Of a stretch of DNA of 64,000 nt, positions 8,346 to 17,615 are shown one piece after another. The position numbers and the translations under genes are program-made. The notes under the pieces are model-generated. The model ran no database searches. It worked only from the letters and a program-made list of their open reading frames with translations, and had not been told where the DNA came from. The DNA comes from Tabrizicola flagellatus. Its GTDB lineage: Bacteria; Pseudomonadota; Alphaproteobacteria; Rhodobacterales; Rhodobacteraceae. How positions within the stretch are numbered: position 1 is the first letter of the stretch; every line of letters begins with the position of its first letter. The DNA lies in contig NZ_VMDU01000008.1 of assembly GCF_008271465.1 (NCBI RefSeq), positions 51,318 to 115,317 on the forward strand, in the 5' to 3' direction.

Positions 8346-9272
8346 ATGGCCGTTCTTCTTCTTGCCGATGTGGTCGATGGCAAACTGGCGACCGATCAGG
8401 TGGCCAAGGCACTGACCGCGGTGAAATCGCTGGGCCCGGTGACGGTGCTGGTTGCCGGCCCCGATGCCGGTGCGGCAGCGACCGAGGCCGCGACGCTGGA
8501 CGGCGTGGCCAAGGTGCTCCTGGCCGAGGACGGGGCCTATGCGCATGGCCTGTCGGAGCCGACCGCAGCGCTGATCGTGTCGCTGGCGGGCGATTACGAG
8601 CATATCGTCGCTGCCTCGGGTGCCCTGTCGAAATCGGTGCTGCCGCGCGTGGCGGCGCTCCTCGACGTGATGGTGATCTCGGAAGTGCTGGCCGTGCATG
8701 ACGCCGCGACCTTCGACCGTCCGATCTATGCCGGCAACGCGATCCAGACGGTCAGGACCTCGGACGCGAAGAAGGTCATGACCATCCGCACTGCGACCTT
8801 CGATGCCGCAGGCAAGGGCGGCAACGCACCGGTCGAGAAGGTCTCGGCCAGCGTGGACGGCAGCCTCTCGGCCTGGGTCGAGGACAAGGTGGCCTCGTCG
8901 GACCGCCCCGAGCTGACCTCGGCCGGGATCGTGGTCTCGGGCGGGCGCGGCGTGGGGTCGAAGGAAAGCTTCGACCTGATCGAGAAGCTGGCCGACAAGC
9001 TGAACGCCGCGGTCGGCGCCTCACGCGCTGCCGTTGACAGCGGCTATGCGCCGAACGACTGGCAGGTCGGCCAGACCGGCAAGGTCGTGGCGCCGGATCT
9101 TTACGTCGCGGTCGGCATCTCGGGTGCGATCCAGCACCTTGCCGGGATGAAGGATTCCAAGGTCATCGTCGCGATCAACAAGGACGAAGAGGCGCCGATC
9201 TTCCAGGTCGCCGACTACGGCCTGGTCGCCGACCTGTTCACCGCCGTGCCGGAGATGATCGAAAAGCTCTGA
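8346..9272 (+). CDS. etfA: Electron transfer flavoprotein alpha subunit
   Basis: The FAD-binding partner of EtfB, 308 residues. The N-terminal half is an alpha/beta domain ([18 protein letters not shown]). The C-terminal half carries the FAD site: [20 protein letters not shown] (about 198-217), [20 protein letters not shown] and the terminal [14 protein letters not shown] signature. It begins 1 bp after the etfB stop. A strong hairpin at 9298-9325 ends the operon. Confidence 0.97.
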   Translation: MAVLLLADVVDGKLATDQVAKALTAVKSLGPVTVLVAGPDAGAAATEAATLDGVAKVLLAEDGAYAHGLSEPTAALIVSLAGDYEHIVAASGALSKSVLPRVAALLDVMVISEVLAVHDAATFDRPIYAGNAIQTVRTSDAKKVMTIRTATFDAAGKGGNAPVEKVSASVDGSLSAWVEDKVASSDRPELTSAGIVVSGGRGVGSKESFDLIEKLADKLNAAVGASRAAVDSGYAPNDWQVGQTGKVVAPDLYVAVGISGAIQHLAGMKDSKVIVAINKDEEAPIFQVADYGLVADLFTAVPEMIEKL

Positions 9273-9297
9273 CGCCGTGCGACGGCTGTCGCCTGGC

Positions 9298-9325
9298 AAA
9301 GGGCCGCCCGCCCGGGCGGCCCTTT
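9298..9325. terminator. Bidirectional terminator, etfA / DUF6473 gene
   Basis: AAAGGGCCGCCCG and CGGGCGGCCCTTT are perfect complements, separated by 2 nt. T-runs flank the stem in both directions. It lies between convergent genes and abuts the stop codon of the minus-strand gene. Confidence 0.88.
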
Positions 9326-10159
9326 CTACATCAGTTCCGCGACCTTTGGCACCAGCCGCGCCGCCACCTCCGCATGGACTGCCGCGCCCGGCAGGCAGGC
9401 GGCCTGGGCGGCCTCGGTCTCGGGGTAGATCATGTCCAGCCGGGCCATCGTGCGCGCCTGCGGGCTGGAGACAAGCTCGACGATCCCCGATACCTCGCCG
9501 GCCAGCACCTCGACCAGGGCCCGGTCGATCGAAACGGGGGCCCGGTCCGGCCAGCCGGCGCGGGACGGCAGCGCGGGTTCGGTCAGCCAGAGCAGGAGTC
9601 GCCGCTCGGGCAACCGGGCCAGCAGCAGGCGCATCCGGTCGACCCAGGTCCGGCGCAGCGCCTCGCTCACCACGGAACAGCGCATAGGGTCGGCGCGGTG
9701 CAGTACCGACAGCAGATGGCGGGTGAAATGGATCTCGGCGAAATCCACCTCGGGGAACAGGGCACGAAGCGCAGGCGTCGCGGCCACGAACCGGTCATTG
9801 CGCCGGGCATGGACAGTGTAGAAGGGGTTCGACAGCGCCTCGGCCCCCGTCACCTGGACCACCGCCACCCGGGCGCGCGCAGCCACGTCGAGCGCGGCGG
9901 GGTCCGACAGGTAGAAATCCGGCCCGGCATTCTGCCCTGCCAGGTTGACGACCGCCCGCCCCAGCCCGGCTTCGACCAGCGCCGGCCAGGGCTGCGCAAC
10001 ATATTTGCCAAAGCTTTCCGATCCGCCCAGCACCGCCACATAGGGCTGCGACAGATCGCGCGCCGGTCCCCGGAACAGCGCACGCGACGCGCCATAGCGG
10101 CACGGAGAATAGTCGAGCGCCCGCGCGCCCGCATCGAGATGCAGCATCACACCACCCAT
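9326..10159 (-). CDS. DUF6473-like protein
   Basis: A 277-residue protein of a family I recall from Rhodobacterales (DUF6473), often found near sulfotransferases and glycosyltransferases. Visible features are [20 protein letters not shown] (about 39-58), with a Gly-Gly-Ser-Glu loop, and [18 protein letters not shown] (about 69-86), with an Asn/Asp-rich turn. These resemble an SGNH-hydrolase-like Rossmann fold, but I cannot point to a certain catalytic triad. The start is ambiguous between 10159 and an ATG at 10147. Function unknown. Confidence 0.7.
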   Translation of the reverse strand: MGGVMLHLDAGARALDYSPCRYGASRALFRGPARDLSQPYVAVLGGSESFGKYVAQPWPALVEAGLGRAVVNLAGQNAGPDFYLSDPAALDVAARARVAVVQVTGAEALSNPFYTVHARRNDRFVAATPALRALFPEVDFAEIHFTRHLLSVLHRADPMRCSVVSEALRRTWVDRMRLLLARLPERRLLLWLTEPALPSRAGWPDRAPVSIDRALVEVLAGEVSGIVELVSSPQARTMARLDMIYPETEAAQAACLPGAAVHAEVAARLVPKVAELM

Positions 10160-10306
10160 TTGCAGTCACCCGGAAGGCACTGTGGCGGAGGCTGGTTGCC
10201 GAATGGCTAAAATCGGGCGATTGCGTAAAAGCCGGTGCATTTTCCCCCGGCTTGCGCGGGCCGGACGGGGCGGGCATAAGCGGGACGTCAGACGGAGGTT
10301 GCGGCG

Positions 10307-11182
10307 ATGGAGATCAAGCGGGTGGGCGTCGTGGGCGCCGGGCAGATGGGCAACGGGATCGCCCATGTCTTCGCGCTTGCAGGCTACGACGTGCTTCTGA
10401 CCGACGTCTCCGAGGACAGCCTGACCAAGGCGCTCGCCACCATCGAGAAGAACATCGACCGCCAGGTCGCGCGCGGCAAGGTGCTGCCTGCCGACAAGCG
10501 CGCCGCGCTGGAGCGGATCAAGACCACGCTGAAGCTGGCCGACCTTGGCCAGTGCGACCTGATCATCGAGGCCGCGACGGAACGCGAGACGGTGAAGCAG
10601 GCAATCTTCGAGGACCTTGTGCCGCATCTGAAGCCCACCACGATCCTGACCTCGAACACCTCGTCCATTTCCATCACGCGGCTGGCCAGCCGCACCGACC
10701 GGCCGGAAAGGTTCATGGGCTTCCACTTCATGAACCCCGTGCCGGTGATGCAGCTGGTGGAGCTGATCCGGGGGATCGCCACCGACCAGGAGACCTGGGA
10801 GACGCTGCACGAGGTGGTGAGGAAGCTCGGCAAGACCGCTTCCAGTTCCGAGGATTTCCCGGGCTTCATCGTCAACCGCATCCTGATGCCGATGATCAAC
10901 GAGGCGGTCTATACGCTGTACGAAGGCGTGGGCTCGGTGCAGTCGATCGACCAGTCGCTGAAGCTGGGCGCCAATCACCCGATGGGGCCGCTGGAGCTGG
11001 CGGATTTCATCGGGCTGGACACCTGCCTGTCGATCATGAACGTGCTGCACGAGGGGCTGGCGGATACGAAGTACCGGCCTTGCCCGCTGCTGACGAAATA
11101 CGTCGAGGCCGGGTGGCTGGGCCGGAAGACGCAGCGGGGGTTCTACGACTACCGGGGCGAAGTGCCGGTGCCGACGCGGTGA
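10307..11182 (+). CDS. 3-hydroxybutyryl-CoA dehydrogenase
   Basis: An NAD-dependent 3-hydroxyacyl-CoA dehydrogenase of 291 residues, interconverting acetoacetyl-CoA and 3-hydroxybutyryl-CoA. The dinucleotide-binding loop GVVGAGQMGNGIAHVFA lies at residues 6-22. The catalytic region includes SNTSSISITRLA and the His of GFHFMNPVPVMQLVE. The C-terminal helical domain has ANHPMGPLELADFIGLDTCL. GGAGG is 9 bp upstream of the ATG. The proximity to etfBA fits acyl-CoA metabolism. I would name it hbdA/paaH-like without choosing between them. Confidence 0.93.
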   Translation: MEIKRVGVVGAGQMGNGIAHVFALAGYDVLLTDVSEDSLTKALATIEKNIDRQVARGKVLPADKRAALERIKTTLKLADLGQCDLIIEAATERETVKQAIFEDLVPHLKPTTILTSNTSSISITRLASRTDRPERFMGFHFMNPVPVMQLVELIRGIATDQETWETLHEVVRKLGKTASSSEDFPGFIVNRILMPMINEAVYTLYEGVGSVQSIDQSLKLGANHPMGPLELADFIGLDTCLSIMNVLHEGLADTKYRPCPLLTKYVEAGWLGRKTQRGFYDYRGEVPVPTR

Positions 11183-11236
11183 CGGTCCTTGGGTGAAGGC
11201 AGCGCCTCGGGAGTCCGGCGGCCTTGCTTAGCAGGC

Positions 11237-11855
11237 ATGGTCATGCGAATGCCCGGCTACATTGCCGTTCTTTGCCTTGCCACGACAGCGTATCTGATCC
11301 TGACCAGGGCAACAGTGGTGTATCGTGTCGATGGCTGGTGCCTTTCCTACCAGCGTGATGCCGTCACCCTTGCTACCGAGAACTCAGCGTCCAACCGCCC
11401 GATGCCGTTCTTCCTGGTGCCTTCAGACGTTCCGAGATCCAGCATTCTTGATGGGCCGGATGCAACCGGATGGACCGTCCGCTATTGGAAGCGGAACATG
11501 TCAGGCTTTCCTAGAAATCGGGATGAGAGCTGTGGAACGCCAGATCCCGGAATCGGTGTTGTTCGATTTCCTCCAAGGACTTCCGGCGAAGACGGCAGAC
11601 CGGCGATCTGCCCCGGGGTTGACAGCCGCCGAACTCCTGTTGCCCGATGCGTCAGACCCGCTTGCGTCCCGTGTCCGGATCACCTGCTCCGTCAATCCGA
11701 GGGTGCCGAACTGCCTGATGGTAGACCTCATGCCGAATGGGTGGCAGGCCAACATCAGCTTGCCAAAGACCCATGTGGCCCGTTGGCGGGATGCAAGCGC
11801 GGACGCGCGTGCCTTTCTTGATAGCCACCTGACCGACTGTTCAACGAGCAATTAG
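11237..11855 (+). pseudogene. Frameshifted orphan membrane-anchored protein
   Basis: Two open frames join into one plausible protein if a +1 shift is allowed near 11495-11525. The first frame starts MVMRMPGYIAVLCLATTAYLI, a signal anchor, and runs to about WTVRYWKRNM. The second continues QAFLEIGMRAVERQIPESVL to a TAG at 11855. Neither half matches a family I know. The region is noticeably less G+C-rich than its neighbours. Either the gene is decaying or one base is miscalled. It lies between hbdA-like and the acyltransferase gene. Confidence 0.55.
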
Positions 11856-11887
11856 CTGTTGCGAGGGCGATCCAGACAGTGTGATCG

Positions 11888-12772
11888 TCAAGCCCGGTCC
11901 TTCAACGCCAGCGTATGCTCCCGCAGCCAGGCCAGGAACCCGCGCGGGTTGCCTTCCCACTTCTTCAGCTCTTCCGCCGGGATCGGCGCGCCGATCACCG
12001 GGCGCGTGGGCTTGAAGAGGCAGCGCTTGATCTCGTAGAGCAAAAGCCCCTGCCGCAGGGTGTCCGACAGCTGGTTGGCGATCTGGAACCAGCGGCTGTT
12101 CTGGCCGGGGAAGTAGATCGGCAGGATCGTCGCCCCGGTGGACTTGACGATCTTGTGGGTGAAGACGTTCCATTCGCCTTCCACCGCGGGGCCCCACCAG
12201 CCTTCGGACATCGCCACCTTTCCGGCCGGGAAGAGGATGATGGCCCCGCCGGCTTTCAGGTGCTTCATCGTCTCGTCCCGCATCTGCAGGCCCAGTTCCC
12301 GGGCATTGTCCTCGTGCGGGAAGGGCACGGGGATCATGAATTCCTCGACCTCGGGGATGCCGGTCAGCAGGCTGCGGGTCAGGATCTTGAAGTCGGACCG
12401 CACGCGGTTGACCATCTCGGCCAGCACCATTCCATCCACCAGGCCCGAGGGGTGGTTCGATACCACGACCAGAGGGCCGGTCGGCGGTATCAGGGCGATC
12501 TCCTCGGGCGGGGTCTCGATGCGGATGCCCATGTGGCGGATCGCCTTGGGCCAGAACGGAGCGCCGAAGGGGGCGCCGGACTTCTCGAAACTGCGGATCA
12601 GGCGCAGAAGCTGGACCTTGGCGGTCAGCCATTCGATGGTGCGGATCGTGCCGGCCTTGAACGGGTTCTTGAAGGTGCCCGCATAGGACAGCCGGCGCAT
12701 GTCGTATTGCCGGGCCACAGGGGACACGGCTGGGAGCGGCGCCTCGACGGCGATGTGGCTATGTTCGGTCAC
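11888..12772 (-). CDS. Lysophospholipid acyltransferase (PlsC-like)
   Basis: A 294-residue membrane-associated acyltransferase that would move an acyl chain from acyl-ACP or acyl-CoA to a lysolipid. The catalytic motif appears as SNHPSGLVDGMVLAE (about 105-119), with His and Asp. The acceptor-binding block is IILFPAGKVAMSEGWWGP (about 174-191), followed by ATILPIYFPGQNS. This variant of the PlsC motifs resembles proteins linked to ornithine lipid or haemolysin-type acyltransferases. The ATG at 12772 was chosen for length and homology. It lies downstream of the PTS genes on the same strand. Confidence 0.83.
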   Translation of the reverse strand: MTEHSHIAVEAPLPAVSPVARQYDMRRLSYAGTFKNPFKAGTIRTIEWLTAKVQLLRLIRSFEKSGAPFGAPFWPKAIRHMGIRIETPPEEIALIPPTGPLVVVSNHPSGLVDGMVLAEMVNRVRSDFKILTRSLLTGIPEVEEFMIPVPFPHEDNARELGLQMRDETMKHLKAGGAIILFPAGKVAMSEGWWGPAVEGEWNVFTHKIVKSTGATILPIYFPGQNSRWFQIANQLSDTLRQGLLLYEIKRCLFKPTRPVIGAPIPAEELKKWEGNPRGFLAWLREHTLALKDRA

Positions 12773-12819
12773 GAAGCGACGTTCCCCGGAACTGCCCGGA
12801 ACGAGTCAGGGCATCCGCC

Positions 12820-13089
12820 TCAATAATCCTCTCCGAAGCGCGCCGCAACAAGGGCCTCCAGCGCATCGGCGAGTTTCTCCGCTTCCTCGCCCTGGCAGGT
12901 CACCTCGATCGAGGTTCCCCGCGACGCGCCCAGCATCAGGAGCCCCATGATCGAATCGCCCGAAACCTCCATCCCGTCCTTGGCGACGGTGGCGCAAGCG
13001 TCATGTGCCTCGACCACCTCGACGAACTTGGCGCTGGCGCGCGCGTGCAGGCCCTTTTCGTTGACGATGCGCAGGGTGCGACGGGTCAT
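12820..13089 (-). CDS. ptsH: Phosphocarrier protein HPr
   Basis: An 89-residue HPr. The phosphorylatable His15 is in KGLHARASA and the regulatory Ser46 in SGDSIMGLLML, so both the EI-dependent site and the HPr-kinase site are present. The next gene upstream is the EIIA-Man-like protein and, further, HPr kinase. No EII permease is visible here, so this is probably a regulatory rather than sugar-transporting phosphorelay, as in other alphaproteobacteria. Enzyme I is not in the window. Confidence 0.95.
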   Translation of the reverse strand: MTRRTLRIVNEKGLHARASAKFVEVVEAHDACATVAKDGMEVSGDSIMGLLMLGASRGTSIEVTCQGEEAEKLADALEALVAARFGEDY

Positions 13090-13098
13090 TTACGTCCC

Positions 13099-13494
13099 TC
13101 AGGCTCCGCTGCCAAGGTCGAGGCTGTTGATATACTTGCGTCCCGCGTCCAGCGCGGCGGCCACGGCCTCGGGCACGGGCAAGTCGCGCGACTTGGCCAG
13201 CTTGATCAGCATTGGCAGGTTCGCGCCATAGAGGATCCGGCGCCCCGAGGCTGCACAGGCGGGCAGCGACAGGTTCGAGGGCGAGCCGCCGAACATGTCG
13301 GTCACCAGCACCACGCCCTGACCCTTGTCGACATCGTCGGCGGCTGCGCAGATTTCCGCCTGCTTGGCGCTGCGGTCGTGGTCATCCTCGATCGAAATGG
13401 CGCGGACGCCGTCCTGCCGGCCGACGACATGTTCCACCGCCGAAAGATATTCGCGCGCCAGACCGCCATGAGCCACGATCACGATTCCGATCAA
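13099..13494 (-). CDS. PTS EIIA component, mannose family
   Basis: A 131-residue EIIA-Man-fold protein with the phosphorylatable His9 in [34 protein letters not shown] (about 62-80) is the conserved switch region. In alphaproteobacteria such proteins receive phosphate from HPr and act in regulation rather than transport. The start is a TTG at 13494, overlapping the rapZ stop (TTGA); no ATG fits and the homologous N-terminus begins exactly there. That points to coupled translation with rapZ. Confidence 0.9.
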   Translation of the reverse strand: MIGIVIVAHGGLAREYLSAVEHVVGRQDGVRAISIEDDHDRSAKQAEICAAADDVDKGQGVVLVTDMFGGSPSNLSLPACAASGRRILYGANLPMLIKLAKSRDLPVPEAVAAALDAGRKYINSLDLGSGA

Positions 13495-14426
13495 GCGCCC
13501 GCCACCTTCATTCCGTCCGGCTGCATCGCCGCAGCCTTGCGTTCCAGTTCCCGGTGTCGTTTTGACACCGGCCAGCCCGCCTCTGCAAGCGCGGAACCGA
13601 CCATTTCGGCCATGGCAACGGACCTGTGTTGCCCTCCGGTGCAGCCGAAGCCGATTGCCAGATGCGCCTTGCCCTCGTCCAGATGGGCCGGAAGGAGAAA
13701 CAGCAACAGGTCCTTCACCCTCTGGAAGAACTCCGCGAAACGCGGATCGGCGCGCACGAAGGATTCGACCGCCGAATCACGGCCGTCGAGCGGGCGCAGG
13801 GCAGGCTGCCAGTGCGGATTGGCCAGGAAGCGGCAGTCGAAGATCATGTCGATGCCCCTCGGCACGCCGCGCTTGTAGCTGAAGGACTGGACCGAGACCG
13901 ACAGCCGTCCCGTCGCGCCCACGTCGAACCGGCGGGCGATCTCGGCCTTCAGGTCGTGCTGGGTGAGGTCGGTGGTGTCGATCAGGTGATCGGCCCGAAC
14001 CCGGATCGGCGCCAGAAGGTCGATCTCGCGGTCCACCCCCTGCGCCGGCGTCTCGTCGGGCGCAAGCGGATGGCGGCGGCGGGTTTCGGAGAACCGCTGG
14101 ATCAGCACGCCCGGCGCACAGTCGAGATACAGCACCTCCAGCCCGACCCTAGGGTCGCGGGTCAGCCGGTCGATAAGTTCGATCAGCGAGGTCGTGTTGA
14201 AGTCGCGGTTGCGCACATCGAGGCCCAGCGCGATCGGCCGGCCCAGGGGCGCGCCCTCGACCAGACGCGGAACCAGCGACAGGGGAATGTTGTCGATCCC
14301 CTCGTAGCCCAGATCCTCCAGCACCCGGATCGCCGTTGTCCGCCCGGCGCCCGAGGGGCCGGTGACGAATAACAGGTGATGATCCATCGCAGGGTCTGGC
14401 GTCATGCGGGGTTCCGTGGCGGTCAT
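13491..14426 (-). CDS. rapZ: RNase adapter RapZ / nucleotide-binding protein
   Basis: A 311-residue member of the RapZ/YvcJ (UPF0042) family. In E. coli RapZ binds small RNAs and guides RNase E in amino-sugar control. The Walker A loop is [15 protein letters not shown] (about 19-33), followed by [17 protein letters not shown]. The C-terminal domain has the conserved [17 protein letters not shown]. The ATG at 14426 overlaps the hprK stop (ATGA). A GTPase/kinase role is inferred from the family; targets in this lineage are unknown. Confidence 0.93.
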   Translation of the reverse strand: MTATEPRMTPDPAMDHHLLFVTGPSGAGRTTAIRVLEDLGYEGIDNIPLSLVPRLVEGAPLGRPIALGLDVRNRDFNTTSLIELIDRLTRDPRVGLEVLYLDCAPGVLIQRFSETRRRHPLAPDETPAQGVDREIDLLAPIRVRADHLIDTTDLTQHDLKAEIARRFDVGATGRLSVSVQSFSYKRGVPRGIDMIFDCRFLANPHWQPALRPLDGRDSAVESFVRADPRFAEFFQRVKDLLLFLLPAHLDEGKAHLAIGFGCTGGQHRSVAMAEMVGSALAEAGWPVSKRHRELERKAAAMQPDGMKVAGA

Positions 14427-14851
14427 GCCTCTCGTCCATGGCGAAGATAGAGCATGATCGCTTCGGGAAAATGGTCGTTTCGCGCGTGCAGCACAAGAGG
14501 AAGCGGCTGTCCCGAAATCGTGACGGTGCGACGCGGCGGCAGACGGTCGGCTTCGATCCGGCCAAGATCCACCGCCAGGTCCAGGGCCGCTGCGGCCTGC
14601 GCGGGGGCGCGCAGCACTCCGACCCCGCGCGCCTCGATCAGCCCGGCCAGGTCGGGGTTCGGACAGCTTGCCCAGAGCCGGCCATCGCGGGGCTCGACCC
14701 GGGTCCGGTCGTCCGACACCAGCAGGGCCCCGAGTGCGACCAGCCGCAGCGCCAGCGCCGACTTTCCCGACCCCGACGGCCCGAGGATCAGAAGGCCCCG
14801 GTCGCCCACCGCAACGCAGGTGGCATGCAGGGTCTCGCCGGCTCCGCTCAC
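14423..14851 (-). CDS. hprK: HPr kinase/phosphorylase, short form
   Basis: A 142-residue kinase that phosphorylates HPr on Ser46. The P-loop is [16 protein letters not shown] (about 21-36), and the HprK signature region is [13 protein letters not shown] (71-83). It lacks the N-terminal domain of the Firmicute enzyme, as usual in alphaproteobacteria. Translation starts at a GTG (14851) that overlaps the chvG stop (GTGA). It thus links the two-component system upstream to the PTS proteins downstream in one run of overlapping genes. Confidence 0.92.
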   Translation of the reverse strand: MSGAGETLHATCVAVGDRGLLILGPSGSGKSALALRLVALGALLVSDDRTRVEPRDGRLWASCPNPDLAGLIEARGVGVLRAPAQAAAALDLAVDLGRIEADRLPPRRTVTISGQPLPLVLHARNDHFPEAIMLYLRHGREA

Positions 14852-16542
14852 ACCGGCAGGCCGACGACGAAGCGCGCGCCCAGCGGGTCGGATGTCGGGT
14901 CGGCGGCGGTGGGACGGATGTTCTCGGCCCAGATCACGCCGCCATGCGCCTCGACGATCTGCTTGGAGATGGCAAGACCAAGGCCGGAATGCTTGCCGAA
15001 CTCGGATTGCGGGCGTTCGGAATAGAACCGCTTGAACACCTTGGTCAGCGCCTGTTCCGGGATGCCCGGCCCGGTATCCTCGACAACGATCAGCACCCGG
15101 TTCTCGCGCCGCCGGGCCCAGACCCGGACCGCATCGCCGTCCTCGCAGAAAGAGATCGCGTTGGTCACGAGGTTGACAAAGACCTGCGCCAGCCGCGCCT
15201 CGAGCCCGTGGATGATGATCGGGTCGGGCGGCAGGTCGATGATGAAATCGACGCCCTTCTCGCCCGCCTGCTGCGACAGGTACTGGCAGAGGTTCGACAG
15301 GGTCTTGAGAAGGTTGAACTCCTCTTCCTCCTCCTTCACCAGTTCCGAATCCAGCCGCGAGGCGTTCGAGATGTCGCTGACCAGCCGGTCCAGACGCCGC
15401 ACGTCGTGTTCGATGACATCCAGAAGCTTGTCGCGGTGTTCGTCCTTCTTGACGAAGCGCAAGGAGCCCACTGCTGACCGCAACGAGGCCAGCGGGTTCT
15501 TGATCTCGTGCGCCACATCGGCGGCGAACTGTTCGTTGGCGTCGATCCGATCGTACAGCGCCGAGACCATGCCACGCATGGCGACCGACAGCCGGCCAAT
15601 CTCGTCGGGCCGGGCGGCCAGGTCGGGGATGCGGACGCGGCTGGGCGCAACCCGGCGCGAGTCGCGGTCGCGGCCCACCTCGGCGGCAGCGGCCAGGTCG
15701 GACAGCGGGTTCGAGATGGTCGAGGCCAGCATGAGGCTGAGGCTGATCGACAGGACCACGGCCAGAAGGAACATCTGCAATACCTGTTCGCGCTCATAAC
15801 GCACCAGGCGGTCGATTTCCTGACTGTCCGAGGTAATGGCGACCACACCCACCAGGTCGCCTGCGACCGAGATCGGCGTGGCCACGGTGAAATACATGCT
15901 GCCTTCGCCGTTCCGGGTGATGAGGGTCACCACGTCGCCGCCGCGTGCGCCCTCGAAGGCGGCCCGGGCATTGTCGGCCGGGTCGATCGTCTCGGTCACG
16001 GGTTGCCGACCCTGACGGAACAGCAGGGTGACGACATCCCAGACGCTTTCAAGGAAGTCGGTCAGAAAGGTGGGTTGACCCGGATTCGGCACCAGCGTCC
16101 CGGTCCCCTGCCCGACACGCGAGGCCAGAAGCCGGCCGGTCGGATCGAAGACGAAAACCTCGAGCACCGGGTCAAGCTCGATGTCCTGCAAGGGCACGCG
16201 GAAGTCGAAGCCGGTATTGCCCGTGCGCAGATGCGCCTCGTAGACCGAGGCGATCAGCTCGGCCTGCCGCACCATGCCCAGCTGGCGTTGCAGGGCCAGG
16301 CTGTCGCGGAACGGGTTCATGAACAGGACGCCCACGGCCAGCAGGACCAGCGCCGTCAGGTTGAACACGATGATCTTGCGCGCCAGCGGTGAGCGGTTCA
16401 GCCCGACGATGCTGCGCCCGCTGCGGCCTTCCTTCAGCCGCTCGACAGTGGCATCCGGCGATACCCAGTCCTCGCCCAGAAGAACGTCGCCCGACCGCTT
16501 GGGCCGGACGTCATTGGGGTTGAGCCTGGGGGCCGTGGTCAT
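14848..16542 (-). CDS. chvG: Sensor histidine kinase ChvG
   Basis: A 564-residue membrane sensor kinase. TM1 lies at about 55-75, a periplasmic sensing domain at about 80-250, and TM2 at about 255-276. A HAMP region is followed by the phospho-acceptor box [16 protein letters not shown] with His346. The N and G boxes ([35 protein letters not shown]) close the protein. ChvG senses acidity and envelope stress in Agrobacterium and relatives. It is 12 bp downstream of chvI. Confidence 0.93.
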   Translation of the reverse strand: MTTAPRLNPNDVRPKRSGDVLLGEDWVSPDATVERLKEGRSGRSIVGLNRSPLARKIIVFNLTALVLLAVGVLFMNPFRDSLALQRQLGMVRQAELIASVYEAHLRTGNTGFDFRVPLQDIELDPVLEVFVFDPTGRLLASRVGQGTGTLVPNPGQPTFLTDFLESVWDVVTLLFRQGRQPVTETIDPADNARAAFEGARGGDVVTLITRNGEGSMYFTVATPISVAGDLVGVVAITSDSQEIDRLVRYEREQVLQMFLLAVVLSISLSLMLASTISNPLSDLAAAAEVGRDRDSRRVAPSRVRIPDLAARPDEIGRLSVAMRGMVSALYDRIDANEQFAADVAHEIKNPLASLRSAVGSLRFVKKDEHRDKLLDVIEHDVRRLDRLVSDISNASRLDSELVKEEEEEFNLLKTLSNLCQYLSQQAGEKGVDFIIDLPPDPIIIHGLEARLAQVFVNLVTNAISFCEDGDAVRVWARRRENRVLIVVEDTGPGIPEQALTKVFKRFYSERPQSEFGKHSGLGLAISKQIVEAHGGVIWAENIRPTAADPTSDPLGARFVVGLPV

Positions 16543-16554
16543 CTCGGGCGGCCG

Positions 16555-17256
16555 TCACTCTTCGTTGTAGCGGTAGCCGATGCCGTAGAGCGTCTCGATG
16601 GCCGAGAATGTTTCATCGACCGACCGCATCTTCTTGCGCAGGCGCTTGATGTGGCTGTCGATGGTGCGGTCGTCGACATAGACCTGGTCGTCATAGGCCA
16701 CGTCCATCAGCTGGTCCCGCGATTTCACGAATCCGGGCCGCTGGGCCAGAGCCTGCAAGAGCAGGAACTCGGTCACGGTCAGCGCGACCTCCTTGCCCTT
16801 CCAGGTCACCGAATGGCGCAGAGGGTCCATGCGAAGGTTACCCCGCTCCATCATCCGGGTCTCTTCGGTGGCCGCGGCCTCGCCGGTGTTGATCGCCTCC
16901 TGCCGGCGCAAGAGCGCGCGGATCCGTTCGACCAGCAGGCGCTGGCTGAAGGGCTTCTTGACATAGTCGTCCGCGCCCATGCGCAGACCCAGAACCTCGT
17001 CGATCTCGTCGTCCTTCGAAGTCAGGAAGATCACGGGGATCGAGGTCTTCTGCCGCATGCGCTGCAGCAGATCCATGCCGTCCATGCGCGGCATCTTGAT
17101 GTCGAGGACCGCCATGTCGGGCATCCGGCGGCTGAAAGCCTCGAATGCGGACTGGCCGTCGTTGTAGGTCTCGACCTCGAACCCTTCGGCTTCCAGGGTC
17201 ATGGCGACCGAGGTCAGGATATTCCGGTCATCGTCGACCAGCGCGATGCGGGACAT
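16555..17256 (-). CDS. chvI: Response regulator ChvI, OmpR family
   Basis: A 233-residue regulator. The receiver domain has the acidic pocket at VDDD (7-10), the phospho-acceptor Asp52 in [11 protein letters not shown], and Lys in [13 protein letters not shown]. The C-terminal winged helix ends with [17 protein letters not shown] and the conserved [11 protein letters not shown]. The ATG at 17256 follows AGGAGG-like sequence (revcomp of CCTCCTG). Adjacency to chvG and divergence from pckA match the Rhizobiales and Rhodobacterales order. Confidence 0.95.
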   Translation of the reverse strand: MSRIALVDDDRNILTSVAMTLEAEGFEVETYNDGQSAFEAFSRRMPDMAVLDIKMPRMDGMDLLQRMRQKTSIPVIFLTSKDDEIDEVLGLRMGADDYVKKPFSQRLLVERIRALLRRQEAINTGEAAATEETRMMERGNLRMDPLRHSVTWKGKEVALTVTEFLLLQALAQRPGFVKSRDQLMDVAYDDQVYVDDRTIDSHIKRLRKKMRSVDETFSAIETLYGIGYRYNEE

Positions 17257-17615
17257 CTTCGTGCCTCCTGTTTACTGCTGCAGCTGCCTTGTCGTTATTT
17301 TGCAAGCATTTTCGGGTTTGCGACCCGGATAATCAACAGAAATCCGAATCACCCCGGAAACAATGCCCGTGGTGGTGGCAATTTCGCCCATGTTCTCGAC
17401 AATCCTGCCGACAATCGGCCTTTGCAGTCACATGGTGGCGCTAACGCCGGAATGATTGCGCTAACTGTTTGAAAACACGCTATTCCCGTGCAAAAATCCC
17501 ATGCTATAGGCCCTTCATGGCCGACCCCCACAAGGGTTTGTCACGGCATTCATTGGCCCGGATGCCGACCCATCTGAACAGCCGCAAGCGGCTTGCGGCA
17601 ACGGGAGCTTGCAGG
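17257..17615. other. Divergent regulatory region, chvI / pckA
   Basis: There is no gene in these 359 bp. The stretch around 17290-17350 is AT-rich for this genome (for example TTATTTTGCAAGCATTTTCG). The part near 17465-17520 probably holds the pckA promoter (TTGAAA at 17469-17474), but no -10 box at good spacing stands out. ChvI autoregulation would act here. Confidence 0.5.

Noticed and set aside
6578..8383. A 601-codon minus-strand frame across the adenosyltransferase and etfB
   Set aside because: It spans two well-supported genes and reads as low-complexity His/Gln/Arg/Gly-rich sequence typical of a shadow frame.
17257..17615. TTTGCAAA-type PccR/RamB site near 17298
   Set aside because: Only a partial match (TTTGCAAG); the full repeated TTTGCAAA is not present.
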